Shown in pieces: positions 1-8,110 of a DNA stretch of 64,000 bases. The notes below the pieces were generated by a model, which was not told where the DNA came from, made no database searches, and worked only from the letters and a program-made list of their open reading frames with translations. Positions within the stretch are counted from its first letter, which is position 1. Every line of letters starts with the position of its first letter. The stretch lies in assembly GCA_014529385.2 (NCBI GenBank), contig CM043952.1, positions 65,620,370-65,684,369 of the forward strand. The letters are read 5' to 3'. This DNA comes from Adiantum capillus-veneris. Taxonomy: Eukaryota; Streptophyta; Polypodiopsida; Polypodiales; Pteridaceae. The position numbers and the translations under genes were made by a program.

Positions 1-137
1 GAAGGATTTTCCCTCAATTGGGCTAATGGGGTGATCCACTTGACCAAATGGTTCCAAATTTCATATGTAGCATGTATTAGATATATATAATGGATGTATG
101 ATGACAAATGAGCAGTTTTGGCTCTGTAAGTGCAAAT

Positions 138-161
138 AGACATCATACGCGTATGATGTCT
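138..161. repeat. 24-bp perfect palindrome, copy 1
   Basis: The 24 bases are self-complementary around acgcgt (core catcatacgcgtatgatg), followed by tttt. Same motif at 422, 11,834, 12,118 and 12,242. Confidence 0.9.
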
Positions 162-421
162 TTTGTGTCAAAATGGTGCTTTTTGGTTTCAGATAGCTTG
201 TAGATGTGTTAATCAACAATCCTACAAAGTTTCAATGAGTTTGGAGTTATTTTGACAAAATTAGGACCAAAAATCAATTTTATGGCCTACTTTGCGTCTT
301 TTTGGTTTTCCTTGGGTTTTCTAACTCCAATTCTCATGATACTTGGTTCATAGGATGTGATTAACATGTGGAATGAGGCTATTCACTCAAATGTTGAAAT
401 GGATGTGAAATTCATGCTGTG

Positions 422-445
422 AGACATCATACGCGTATGATGTCT
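422..445. repeat. 24-bp perfect palindrome, copy 2
   Basis: Identical to copy 1 over 24 bases and followed by tttt. It lies exactly 284 bp from copy 1; the two right-hand copies at 11,834 and 12,118 are also 284 bp apart. Confidence 0.9.
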
Positions 446-537
446 TTTCTTGAAATGTTGGTCTTTTTGTGCAAAGAATGCTTTGTGCTAGTGCCCTAAG
501 CCCTGCTAACTAGTTTTCAACTTAAAAAGTCATCAGT

Positions 538-2023
538 TTAGCTAAAAAGCCCCCTTATAGGCATTTCAGTCTCCGAAGTCGTCTCTTTGTCGTGGGGTTG
601 AATTTCTTCAACTTTTCTTCTCGAGAGTTGCATTTCCAGCTCATTGGATATGTTGTGAAGCCATCTATTTGGTTGAACTTGACTTTGGCTTCCCGTTCTC
701 CATCTTTCTCCTTTTGGTTGCCCGAAAGCGTCTTTTTCACCATCGGTAAGTGAATCAGCTTTCTTTTGGGTTTTGCTTGCAAACATAAGTCATCCATGTA
801 TATTTGAAGCTGCTTGTGAAGTTTCATTTCATTCGGTCGTCAATTTCAGCCGTTATGCCAAAATGACGCTTTGTGTGTCCGCAGCCGAATCGGTTGTTCC
901 GACCTACTTTTGGTGGTCCAAACCTGGAGATACTCCATGGTTGCATTGCCCTCGATGTTGTTAAGCTTCCTGAGAAGTTTTGTGTCGTTTCGACACCTTT
1001 TCCTGTTTGCCTCTTGCAGGCTCTGTTGACCTAGGGTTTTTCCAGTCGTTCTTTCTCGAGCTTTGAGTGTTAGAAACCCATCTTCTATACTAGGGTAACC
1101 CACCTCTAAGTTCTTGCAAGGTTTGGTTAGGCGGTTGTGCCCCTCTGCTCTTGTTTCTTGGTTTTGGTCAGTTTTCGCGACAAAAGTTAACGATAAGCAT
1201 CAAAAACTTATGGCAACGAGTCTACCTCTCATGTCTGGTGTCCTCTGAGCTCTCGTAGCACTCGTAGAAGGCTGTAGAAGGTTGGATGCTCCTGTGTGCT
1301 CTTTGCTCTCTCCAAGAAGGTAATAGTGGAAATGAGCTTGAAAGTGAAGTGAAAAATACTTAACTTCGGACTTCCCAGATCACTTGTTACCAAATTTGAC
1401 ATGTGCTCCTATCTCGTCGTGAAATGCACTTTAGAATTTGAAATTTCTCAATTTGGACTCCGTTTGACCTGTTTCTGAGAAATCTGTCCACTTTGCCAAA
1501 ATTCTGTCATTTCGGGCTTTTCGCAACTTTTTCAGAATTGTACCCAATTTTTACCATGGGTTGCCCTTGTCATTAGGACCATCACCGTCTATTCTTTTCT
1601 TTTTTCCGATCTCGTTTCACCTGCTTTTTTTTTTTTTTTTTTTAAATTAAGAAAATCATAAAAAATAAAGAAAAATAGCAAATTGAAGCCAAAAAATTCC
1701 AAACATACACGATAAATAGCTGGTAACCCTGTGTATATGAATATACACTTTTTTGTGATTTCTGGACTTGGATTACCACTTTTTTCTACTTTATAGCTCC
1801 AAAAACACTCTTATTTAGTGATATTTACACATCTAGAGACCCAAATTCATCATTTGATCTCTTCTTGTTGCAAAACAAGGTATATAAGGGCATAAATATT
1901 ATCAATATCCGCAATCAAACATAAAAATTGCAAAATCATGTAAGACACTGCCCTTGTAATATAATTTTTTTTTTTGTTTTTCTTTGTTTTTGGCGCTTAT
2001 AGCTGCTTTGTAACTCCTGTATA
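538..2023. other. No recognised gene; AT-rich with isolated RT-box match
   Basis: Short open frames on both strands match nothing I recognise. At 783-805 there are 23 bases identical to the stretch at 5,806-5,828 that encodes the YMDD box of reverse transcriptase, but flanks are unrelated. A run of T lies near 1,626-1,643. If the gypsy element is complete, its 3' LTR should be here, but I cannot align this stretch to the LTR at 13,076-14,044. Confidence 0.5.
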
Positions 2024-2037
2024 CCTCCCCCCCTCCT
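2024..2037 (-). other. Candidate polypurine tract
   Basis: The minus strand reads a 14-base pure purine run (aggaggggggagg-like) just past the last ORF, where the plus-strand primer of an LTR element is expected. No TG follows immediately, so the 3' LTR start is not confirmed. Confidence 0.35.
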
Positions 2038-2058
2038 AGTCTGAGTCCTCCCGGACGA

Positions 2059-2577
2059 CTATGAAGTGTCTGTGGGCGAAGCATTGTAGTTGTTTTGGTC
2101 ATAAGTTCCCGATGCAATTGCAGAGCGATGATACAACAGTCTTTCCAGTAAAGCTGCTCTTTGTTTGATTGAAGGATTGTTGGTCGGGTTTTGGGTTGGT
2201 TTTAGCACTTCGGTAGTAGAATCAGTAGATAGATTCTTCTTCACTTTGTTGTTCTTTTGCACAATCCAAATCTGCTTCCGCTTCGCTTGTGCTTGCCACA
2301 AACTCTTTGCGACCCAAACCTGCTTTGTTCTTTGTGTTGATTTCCTCGACTTGAAATACCTAGGAGTTTCCGTTGATTGTAGTGAAGGGAGTTCCTGTTT
2401 ACAAATCTTTGGGATCCAAATTTGCTTGCTATAGCTTTGTGCCGTCATGAACTTCTTTGGAATCCAGATCTGTTTCACTGTCCTTGATTGTCTGGAATCA
2501 CTTTTTTGTCTGGTATTGAAGACTCTGTTTTCCACCTTTGTGTTCTCTGGCACAACCTTTTTTGGTCTCCATACCAA
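2059..2577 (-). CDS. Repeat protein with K-Q-I-W-I-P-K motifs (3'-terminal ORF of gypsy element)
   Basis: A 172-residue basic ORF downstream of the integrase and second protease-like ORF. It contains a short motif KQIWIP at residues 35 and 51, KQVWVA at 85 and KQIWIV at 101, with a related VWRPKK at 2-7. Spacings of 16, 34 and 16 residues point to a unit of about 16-17 residues. The open frame runs upstream of the first methionine into another copy (KLVWRPKK). I know no function; a nucleic-acid or capsid binding role is a guess. The frame is -1 relative to the preceding ORF, so it may be the C-terminal end of that protein rather than a separate one. Confidence 0.6.
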   Translation of the reverse strand: MVWRPKKVVPENTKVENRVFNTRQKSDSRQSRTVKQIWIPKKFMTAQSYSKQIWIPKICKQELPSLQSTETPRYFKSRKSTQRTKQVWVAKSLWQAQAKRKQIWIVQKNNKVKKNLSTDSTTEVLKPTQNPTNNPSIKQRAALLERLLYHRSAIASGTYDQNNYNASPTDTS

Positions 2578-2630
2578 CTTTGATTCCGTTTTTTCCCAAG
2601 GTTGAGCTGTTATATTATTGCTTGTCTTCC

Positions 2631-3365
2631 TTATCCACTGTTGAGAATTCCTCGTCGAAGAGTAATCCGGTTGTATAGAAACTTTTGGTTGCCATTGCTT
2701 CTTCTTTTTCTCTGGTTGTTGTTTACCTTTGTGCTTGGATTCTTCCTTTGGAGTTGGCTCTGTTCTTTGGTGAACTTAACTGATTGACTTTCACCTTCGT
2801 ATTTGATAAGCACTGATTTAGAACTCCAGTCAATCATTGCATTGTATTGCTTCTGCCATGGTTGTCCTAGCAATAATGGTTGTTGTGTAGCTTGGTCTTC
2901 AACCACGTAAAACATATGAGGATACACATACTGGTTAATCTGTATATGTAAAACTGTGCATCCGACAGTTTTGATTGAATTCTCAGAGTAACTCTTTAAC
3001 TCTTGCTTGGCAGTTTGTAATTTAGTGTCATTTGTCAATTGTCTATACAAACTGAGTGAAAGTAGGTTAGTTTGAGCTCCTGAATCCAATAGTGCTCTGG
3101 CTTTGATTTGGTTGGTTCCTACTTTGCATTCAATGATGGGTTCTTCTTTGTCATTATCCATTTCTGTTATACTGACTGCGTTTATTCGTATTGCTCCTTC
3201 ATTGCGCTGTTTTGACGTAGTAGTCTTCTTTTCTCCATTCTTTCCTTCGCCTCGGCTTGCGCTTCCTCCACAATCTTTTTCTTTTTCTGGACACGCAGCT
3301 TTTCTTGATGTATTTTGAGAAGCATGTCTTGGGTTAGCGGCAAAAGATACTTTTTCACTCTGCAT
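2631..3365 (-). CDS. Second retropepsin-like protein, downstream of integrase
   Basis: A 244-residue ORF. After a charged N-terminal part (1-70), residues about 75-185 look like a retroviral-type aspartic protease: ALLDSGAQTNLLS with catalytic DSGA at 94-97, and the late hydrophobic-Gly motif LLLGQPW at 164-170, about 70 residues apart as in real retropepsins. The C-terminal part is Lys/Arg/Asn rich. It overlaps the integrase ORF by 184 bp in the -1 frame. The element already has a protease upstream of RT, so this is an extra domain. It could be a working enzyme, a clipping-related binding domain, or a captured fragment of another element; intact length and motifs argue against random decay. 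Confidence 0.7.
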   Translation of the reverse strand: MQSEKVSFAANPRHASQNTSRKAACPEKEKDCGGSASRGEGKNGEKKTTTSKQRNEGAIRINAVSITEMDNDKEEPIIECKVGTNQIKARALLDSGAQTNLLSLSLYRQLTNDTKLQTAKQELKSYSENSIKTVGCTVLHIQINQYVYPHMFYVVEDQATQQPLLLGQPWQKQYNAMIDWSSKSVLIKYEGESQSVKFTKEQSQLQRKNPSTKVNNNQRKRRSNGNQKFLYNRITLRRGILNSG

Positions 3366-4273
3366 CCACTAATCCAATTGGGCATTTCTTCTCCGTCTAA
3401 TGTAGCAAGCTTGACGGCTCCACTTGGTGATAGATCTTTAATCACCAGAGGTCCCATCCCTCGCTTTTTAAGCTTCTTAGCATGCTGTTTCAGAGTGTAA
3501 ACTAGGACATAGTCCCCAACCTTAAACTCTTTAGTCCGCACATGCTTATCAAAAAATTCCTTTTGTCGCCTTTTTTGAGCGTAGATAGAAGCTACTGCTT
3601 TTAGGCGAAGCTCGTCTAGCTTTTCCAGGTCATCTATTCTATCAGAAAGCTCGTGCCCTGTCCACTCTAGATCCTTAGCCACCCTTAAGGTTGAAATCAA
3701 GAATTCTATTGGTAAGATAGCATTTAGCCCAAAAACCATGTTATATGGGGTCGTTCCTATTGATGTTTTATATGCTACCCTATATGCCCATAATGTTGAA
3801 TGCAACTTCTGGTCCCAGTCAGTTCTCGACTCAGATACAATCTTCGTAAGGACCGTGCATATGGTTTTGTTTGTTGCTTCAGCTTGTCCGTTTGCTTGTG
3901 GATGATACGGGGCTGATTTCCTATGGATTACCATGAATTCATCTAGAAGGATCTTTATCACTTCATTTATAAAATGTGTGCCTCGATCACTCACAATTTC
4001 TATTGGCAATCCATATCGTACAAAGACGTATTCATATAGAAATTGTGCCGTGGTCCTGGCATCTGCTTTTTGAGTTGCCTTTGCTTCGACCCACTTTGTT
4101 AGATAGTCTGTAGCCACAACGATGTATTGTGCATGAGTCTTATATGCAGGAGGTGAAATGGGTCCGACATAATCAATCCCCCATTTTGCAAAAGCTCTTG
4201 CCCCCATCATTGGTCTAAGCGGCATATCATCTCTTTTAAGTGGTACTTTGGTCCGCTGACAGTCATCGCACAC
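3182..4273 (-). CDS. int: Integrase catalytic core and C-terminal domain
   Basis: 363 residues. It starts at the second CxxC pair of the zinc-binding domain (CDDCQ at 2-6), whose first half ends the preceding ORF. The rve core follows: D34 in WGIDYVGPI, D96 in VSDRG and E132 in GQAEATNK, giving a D,D35E spacing that fits a catalytic integrase. Residues about 230-310 match the C-terminal beta domain (KEFKVGDYVLVY, then RGMGPLVI). The tail is Lys/Glu rich; no chromodomain is visible. The split at the zinc finger is a frameshift (a repeated TG at about 4,266), so the protein is expected to be part of a Pol polyprotein. Confidence 0.93.
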   Translation of the reverse strand: MCDDCQRTKVPLKRDDMPLRPMMGARAFAKWGIDYVGPISPPAYKTHAQYIVVATDYLTKWVEAKATQKADARTTAQFLYEYVFVRYGLPIEIVSDRGTHFINEVIKILLDEFMVIHRKSAPYHPQANGQAEATNKTICTVLTKIVSESRTDWDQKLHSTLWAYRVAYKTSIGTTPYNMVFGLNAILPIEFLISTLRVAKDLEWTGHELSDRIDDLEKLDELRLKAVASIYAQKRRQKEFFDKHVRTKEFKVGDYVLVYTLKQHAKKLKKRGMGPLVIKDLSPSGAVKLATLDGEEMPNWISGCRVKKYLLPLTQDMLLKIHQEKLRVQKKKKIVEEAQAEAKERMEKRRLLRQNSAMKEQYE

Positions 4274-6648
4274 CGTTTAACGTATTCCTCAGCGTCCATA
4301 TGTAATGTTGGCCACCATATTCCTGCGGCTAAGACAAGTTTTGTTGTCTTATCACCTGAGAAATGGCCTCCACCTACTCCTCCATGAGCTTGCTCTAGGA
4401 TTATCACATACTCAGACTCTGATGCGCAAATCCTAAGCTGGTTGTCTTTACCTCTCTTATAGAGTTGATCTCCTATTAAAGCGTAATCTCTAGCTTCTGT
4501 CTCTACAGATTTCTGACGAGCTTTTGACGTTCCTTCTGGGAAAGTTCTATTTGTGAGATATTCAACAATATACTGACTCCATTCTGGAGCGATCATTATC
4601 TGATATAATGTCGAATACTCTGCTGGCGGTTTTGATGAACATACAATACATACAGTGACATATTCATGTACGCTTTCTTTCATTCCTGGCCAATAGACTC
4701 CCAATTGTAACAAATTCCTATATGTGTTCCTTCTTGAACAATGAAATGCACATTCCTGAACATGTGCTTCACACAGATATATATTATATTCCTCAGGATT
4801 GATGCATAGTCGTAAAACATGATCATTTCCCAATTGATACAACCTTCCTGCAACCAATTGAAGATTCTTGGATTGCTGAATAGCAATATGTTTTTGGTTG
4901 TATTCTCTTTTATCGAACTCTCCTCCATAGGTTAATAGGTTAACGACATTTTGAGACCACTTCGGTATCATTTCTATGTTGAACAAGTACGCGTCTGGCA
5001 TGTCGTCATCTACTCCTATAGGGTCTTCTCCATTCGTCAATCGCGAAAGATGATCAGCTCTAAGATGTGTTTTTCCTTTCTTTACTACTACCGTGAAGTC
5101 GAATTCCAGTAAGATAATGAACCATCTCACTATTCTCCCGGTATTGCATGGTTTATTCACTAGGTAGAGCAAGGCTTGGTGATCCGTAAAAAACACAAAC
5201 TTGTTGGCTAGAAGATAATGCCGAAATTTCTTCACAGCATATATCATTCCTAATCCCTCTCGCTCTGTTGTGGTGTAATTCTTCTCTGCATTGTTGAGCT
5301 GTCGACTGGCGTAACAGATAGGAAAATCCATGTTTCCTTCTTCTGGCTGAGCCAGAATGCATCCTATTGCATATGCCGAAGCATCTATATGCACATGGAA
5401 TATCTTCTCCCAATCTGGTGATTTCAAGACTGGAGCAGTAATGAGTGCCTCTTTCAATTTCTTGAACGATTCCTCACACTCCTCTGTCCATTCAAAGTTC
5501 ACTATTAGCCTGTAAAGTGGTTGGCCTATTATAGCGTACATGTAAATGAATCGTCTATAATATCCGCAATGTCCCATAAAGCTCTGTACTTGTTTCGCAT
5601 TGGTTGGTCTAGGCATATCCACTATAACTTTTATCTTCTCTAAATCCGTGGATATTCCGTTTTGTGAGACAATATGTCCCAGAATTCTGCCCTGTCGGAC
5701 CATAAACACACATTTCTCAGGATTGAGACAAATGCGATATGTCCTACATTTCTCAAATACTTTTCTTAGGTGTTCTAGATGCTCATCTCTCAGTAGAGAA
5801 TGTACACATAAGTCATCCATGTATATTTCTAGAAACAACCTTAAGTATTCTTTGAAAGCATGCGTCATCAGCCTCTGGAAGGTTGCGGGAGCATTGGTTA
5901 GACCAAAAGGCATAACCCGATAAGCATAAATTCCCCACTCCGTTGCAAAAGCTGTTTTATGTTGATCTTCCAGTGCTATGGCTAGCTGGTTATATCCTGA
6001 AAAACCATCAAGAAAGGAGTATGCTGTTTTCCCTGATACACGCTCTAGAACATGATCAGTTATCGGCAGGGGATAATTGTCCCTGATTGTTGCAGCATTC
6101 ACTTTCTTTAAGTTGACACACACTCGGAGTTTTCCGTTCTTCTTGGGTACCACCACAATCGGAGATACCCAATCGGTGTGTTCAATCTCGTATATGAATT
6201 CAGCTTCCATTAGCTTATCTATCTCTTCTTTGATTCGCTTAGCAAACGTATCATTATATGTGTATGGTCTCTGTCTGCTAGGCTTTGCGTCTTGTTTCAG
6301 TGGGATTGTGTGTTGGCATATCGATGGGTCAACTCCCTTTAAGTCCTTATAAGACCATGCAAACACATCCCTATACTCTCTGAGAAGACTCAAAAGTCTC
6401 TCTTCCTCGCCTGGAGACAAATCTGTGGCTATGTACACCGGTCTAGGTGTCTCACCTGGAGCTGCTAAATCAACTTTTTTTGCATCCTCCGGTCCGTCAT
6501 AAGATTCGTTCTCCTTTCTCTCTCGAATAGGTGGGGTTAATACCACCTTCCTATCCTCTATTGTGAATTTCCTATAGTGAGAGGGAACATCCATGTTTTC
6601 CTTGATTTTGGCGTTTTCGTCCTCTCCACTCTCAATTCTGTCGTCCAA
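4207..6648 (-). CDS. pol: Reverse transcriptase-RNase H with two integrase zinc-binding units
   Basis: 813 residues. RT: FLDGFSGYNQ at 212-221, [14 protein letters not shown] at 246-259, catalytic YMDD at 276-279. RNase H: HIDASAYAIG at 420-429, TEREGL at 461-466, FTDHQALLYL at 487-496. The RH-INT linker is followed by an H-x6-H-x30-C-x2-C finger (H629, H636, C667, C670) and, 126 residues later, by a second H-x6-H-x30-C (H755, H762, C793) whose last CxxC half is in the next ORF. The linker motif P-x-W-S-Q is also repeated at 562 and 688, so the whole 126-residue unit is duplicated. RT and RNase H look complete. The start at 6,648 is arbitrary because Pol is normally made by readthrough or frameshift. 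Confidence 0.95.
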   Translation of the reverse strand: MDDRIESGEDENAKIKENMDVPSHYRKFTIEDRKVVLTPPIRERKENESYDGPEDAKKVDLAAPGETPRPVYIATDLSPGEEERLLSLLREYRDVFAWSYKDLKGVDPSICQHTIPLKQDAKPSRQRPYTYNDTFAKRIKEEIDKLMEAEFIYEIEHTDWVSPIVVVPKKNGKLRVCVNLKKVNAATIRDNYPLPITDHVLERVSGKTAYSFLDGFSGYNQLAIALEDQHKTAFATEWGIYAYRVMPFGLTNAPATFQRLMTHAFKEYLRLFLEIYMDDLCVHSLLRDEHLEHLRKVFEKCRTYRICLNPEKCVFMVRQGRILGHIVSQNGISTDLEKIKVIVDMPRPTNAKQVQSFMGHCGYYRRFIYMYAIIGQPLYRLIVNFEWTEECEESFKKLKEALITAPVLKSPDWEKIFHVHIDASAYAIGCILAQPEEGNMDFPICYASRQLNNAEKNYTTTEREGLGMIYAVKKFRHYLLANKFVFFTDHQALLYLVNKPCNTGRIVRWFIILLEFDFTVVVKKGKTHLRADHLSRLTNGEDPIGVDDDMPDAYLFNIEMIPKWSQNVVNLLTYGGEFDKREYNQKHIAIQQSKNLQLVAGRLYQLGNDHVLRLCINPEEYNIYLCEAHVQECAFHCSRRNTYRNLLQLGVYWPGMKESVHEYVTVCIVCSSKPPAEYSTLYQIMIAPEWSQYIVEYLTNRTFPEGTSKARQKSVETEARDYALIGDQLYKRGKDNQLRICASESEYVIILEQAHGGVGGGHFSGDKTTKLVLAAGIWWPTLHMDAEEYVKRCAMTVSGPKYHLKEMICRLDQ

Positions 6649-7739
6649 ACTTCTTTCAGAGTTTTCTTGAGCTCTCTGTACTTGTTTCTACGTTCTAACT
6701 TGGACTCCGTGTGTTCTCTGTTGCGCTTGTTCTTTTCTGATTTTTCTGTTTCAGTTTTCGTTTCATTCCTTTGAACTTGATTTCTTGAGCTTCTTTTGTC
6801 TTTTCGTAAGCTCTTTTGATCATTGCCTCTCATTCTTCCAGAAATCTTGTCCTTAACACAATCTTCCGCCTTTACTAGCATTAGGAATTGATTTTTTCCT
6901 CTTATTCTAGGCATCGGATTGGTTCTAACCCCCTTTGTTTTTCTCTTTGCTCTATAGCGTTTCTGGCGTTGTTTAGTTTGGTTCGGAAAATCGTAAAATC
7001 GGACATCTGTTATAGTTTCTTCGTTTCCGCTTGAATTGTCCGTTGACTCGTTGTCTACTTCATTTCCCCACTCTGGATGATCGAGAATGTCGTGAAACAC
7101 CTCTTCTTCATCTTCCTTTTCCAGTGTATCGTTCTTTTCAGTTTCTTTTTCGAGTACAGTTCTCAACATGAAGTACGGAACCACGTCGTACCCGTCCTTG
7201 TCGCAAAATTTCGTTGTGGGACCATCCGGAATTGCACAAACATCTAGGGTTGCGAGAATGTGTGTCCATTCTAATGGTTCAAGCGTGTCCTCTGGAAAGG
7301 GTTCTCCTATATAAGTTTCGTCTTCGATAGCCCTTTCTAAAACATATTCTTCTTGTTTCAGACTTCCACATTTCGAAGCTCCACACATCCATAACTCCTT
7401 GGGTTTACCTAACCAAGCTGGAAATTCGGATCCCGCCAAAGTAGCTGAATCAAACTCCTCTACCGGTGTTCGGTTCACATCTTTGTAGCTATGGTCTCTC
7501 AGGTTCACACGTGTAGTGGTTTCCATATTTCTCAGGTATATGTGATCGTAGCCCCAATCTTGGACCATTTTCAACTGTCTCATGAATGGTCTTCCTAATA
7601 TGATATCATAGTTATTCTCCTTGCCAAAATCGACAATAGCAAAAGTATGTTCGTATTCAATGCCGCAAGAAGTCACTACGACTTTCTCTAATAACCCCAT
7701 AGGTTTCTCCATGTGTCCATCTGCTAATTGGAGTTTCAA
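6558..7739 (-). CDS. Protease C-terminal half and charged linker to RT
   Basis: 393 residues. The first 60 or so finish the upstream retropepsin: KLQLADG, HTFAIVDFG and DIILGRPFMRQL near residues 47-58, matching the conserved ILGRP motif. A linker of about 150 residues and then a Lys/Arg/Glu-rich tail (about 255-380) connect to RT. The open frame extends upstream of the first methionine to about 7,770, where a single-base difference separates it from the ORF carrying the catalytic Asp. It overlaps the RT ORF by 91 bp in the -1 frame. Part of the Pol polyprotein by inference. Confidence 0.8.
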   Translation of the reverse strand: MKLQLADGHMEKPMGLLEKVVVTSCGIEYEHTFAIVDFGKENNYDIILGRPFMRQLKMVQDWGYDHIYLRNMETTTRVNLRDHSYKDVNRTPVEEFDSATLAGSEFPAWLGKPKELWMCGASKCGSLKQEEYVLERAIEDETYIGEPFPEDTLEPLEWTHILATLDVCAIPDGPTTKFCDKDGYDVVPYFMLRTVLEKETEKNDTLEKEDEEEVFHDILDHPEWGNEVDNESTDNSSGNEETITDVRFYDFPNQTKQRQKRYRAKRKTKGVRTNPMPRIRGKNQFLMLVKAEDCVKDKISGRMRGNDQKSLRKDKRSSRNQVQRNETKTETEKSEKNKRNREHTESKLERRNKYRELKKTLKEVWTTELRVERTKTPKSRKTWMFPLTIGNSQ

Positions 7740-7774
7740 CCTAGTCTTCCTTATTGCTGGTTTCCCCCATTTTT

Positions 7775-8110
7775 TCAGATTTCTTTTGTAGCAATGGCTA
7801 CCCCAGCTCCGCTGTCTAGTATTGCCATCGTGTTTACTCCTTGGAATTCAACTGGTAAGGTTGTATTCCCCTCTTCACCTTCGCAATACTCTCCGACCTT
7901 GTTTAAGGGTACAGGCTTAGCGTTCTTTTGTGGTTTGCTCAGCTCTTGTATACCCTCTTGCAGTCTCGATGTTGGGTCTTTTATCCCAAATTTCTCCAAG
8001 CATTTTCCTACAGTGGTCCACATATGTGGTCTTAGCCTCAAAAGCTCAGCTAGAGTGATAGTGCATGTCACTGGTGTTGACAAGATCTCTATCAATCCTT
8101 GCGAGTCCAT
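7775..8110 (-). CDS. Protease N-terminal half with catalytic DSGA
   Basis: 111 residues containing TMAILDSGAGVAIATKE, the catalytic loop of a Ty3/gypsy retropepsin (DSGA near residue 99). The ORF ends at a TGA about 8 residues after the motif, and the rest of the domain continues in the -1 frame. It overlaps the gag end by 19 bp; the overlap region holds G AAA AAG, which resembles a -1 slippery site without being the canonical heptamer. Confidence 0.85.
   Translation of the reverse strand: MDSQGLIEILSTPVTCTITLAELLRLRPHMWTTVGKCLEKFGIKDPTSRLQEGIQELSKPQKNAKPVPLNKVGEYCEGEEGNTTLPVEFQGVNTMAILDSGAGVAIATKEI

Larger units (their letters stand above)
1..537. other. Leader-like noncoding sequence with palindromes
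   Basis: No gene. The stretch carries two copies of the 24-bp palindrome found again in the leader of the large gypsy element (11.8-12.3 kb), each followed by T-rich sequence, and an agcccccttat string near 549 like one at 11,882. It is probably related untranslated retroelement sequence in the same orientation, perhaps the 3' untranslated part of this element or a neighbouring copy. Apart from these motifs I see no clear alignment to the right-hand leader. Confidence 0.4.

Noticed and set aside
1120-1150. Possible 3' LTR edge of the large gypsy element (ttggttaggcggttgtgccc)
   Set aside because: About 15 bases resemble the LTR edge at 13,076 (tgttaaggcggttacgcc), but the following sequence shows no alignment to the LTR, so the match is not sufficient.
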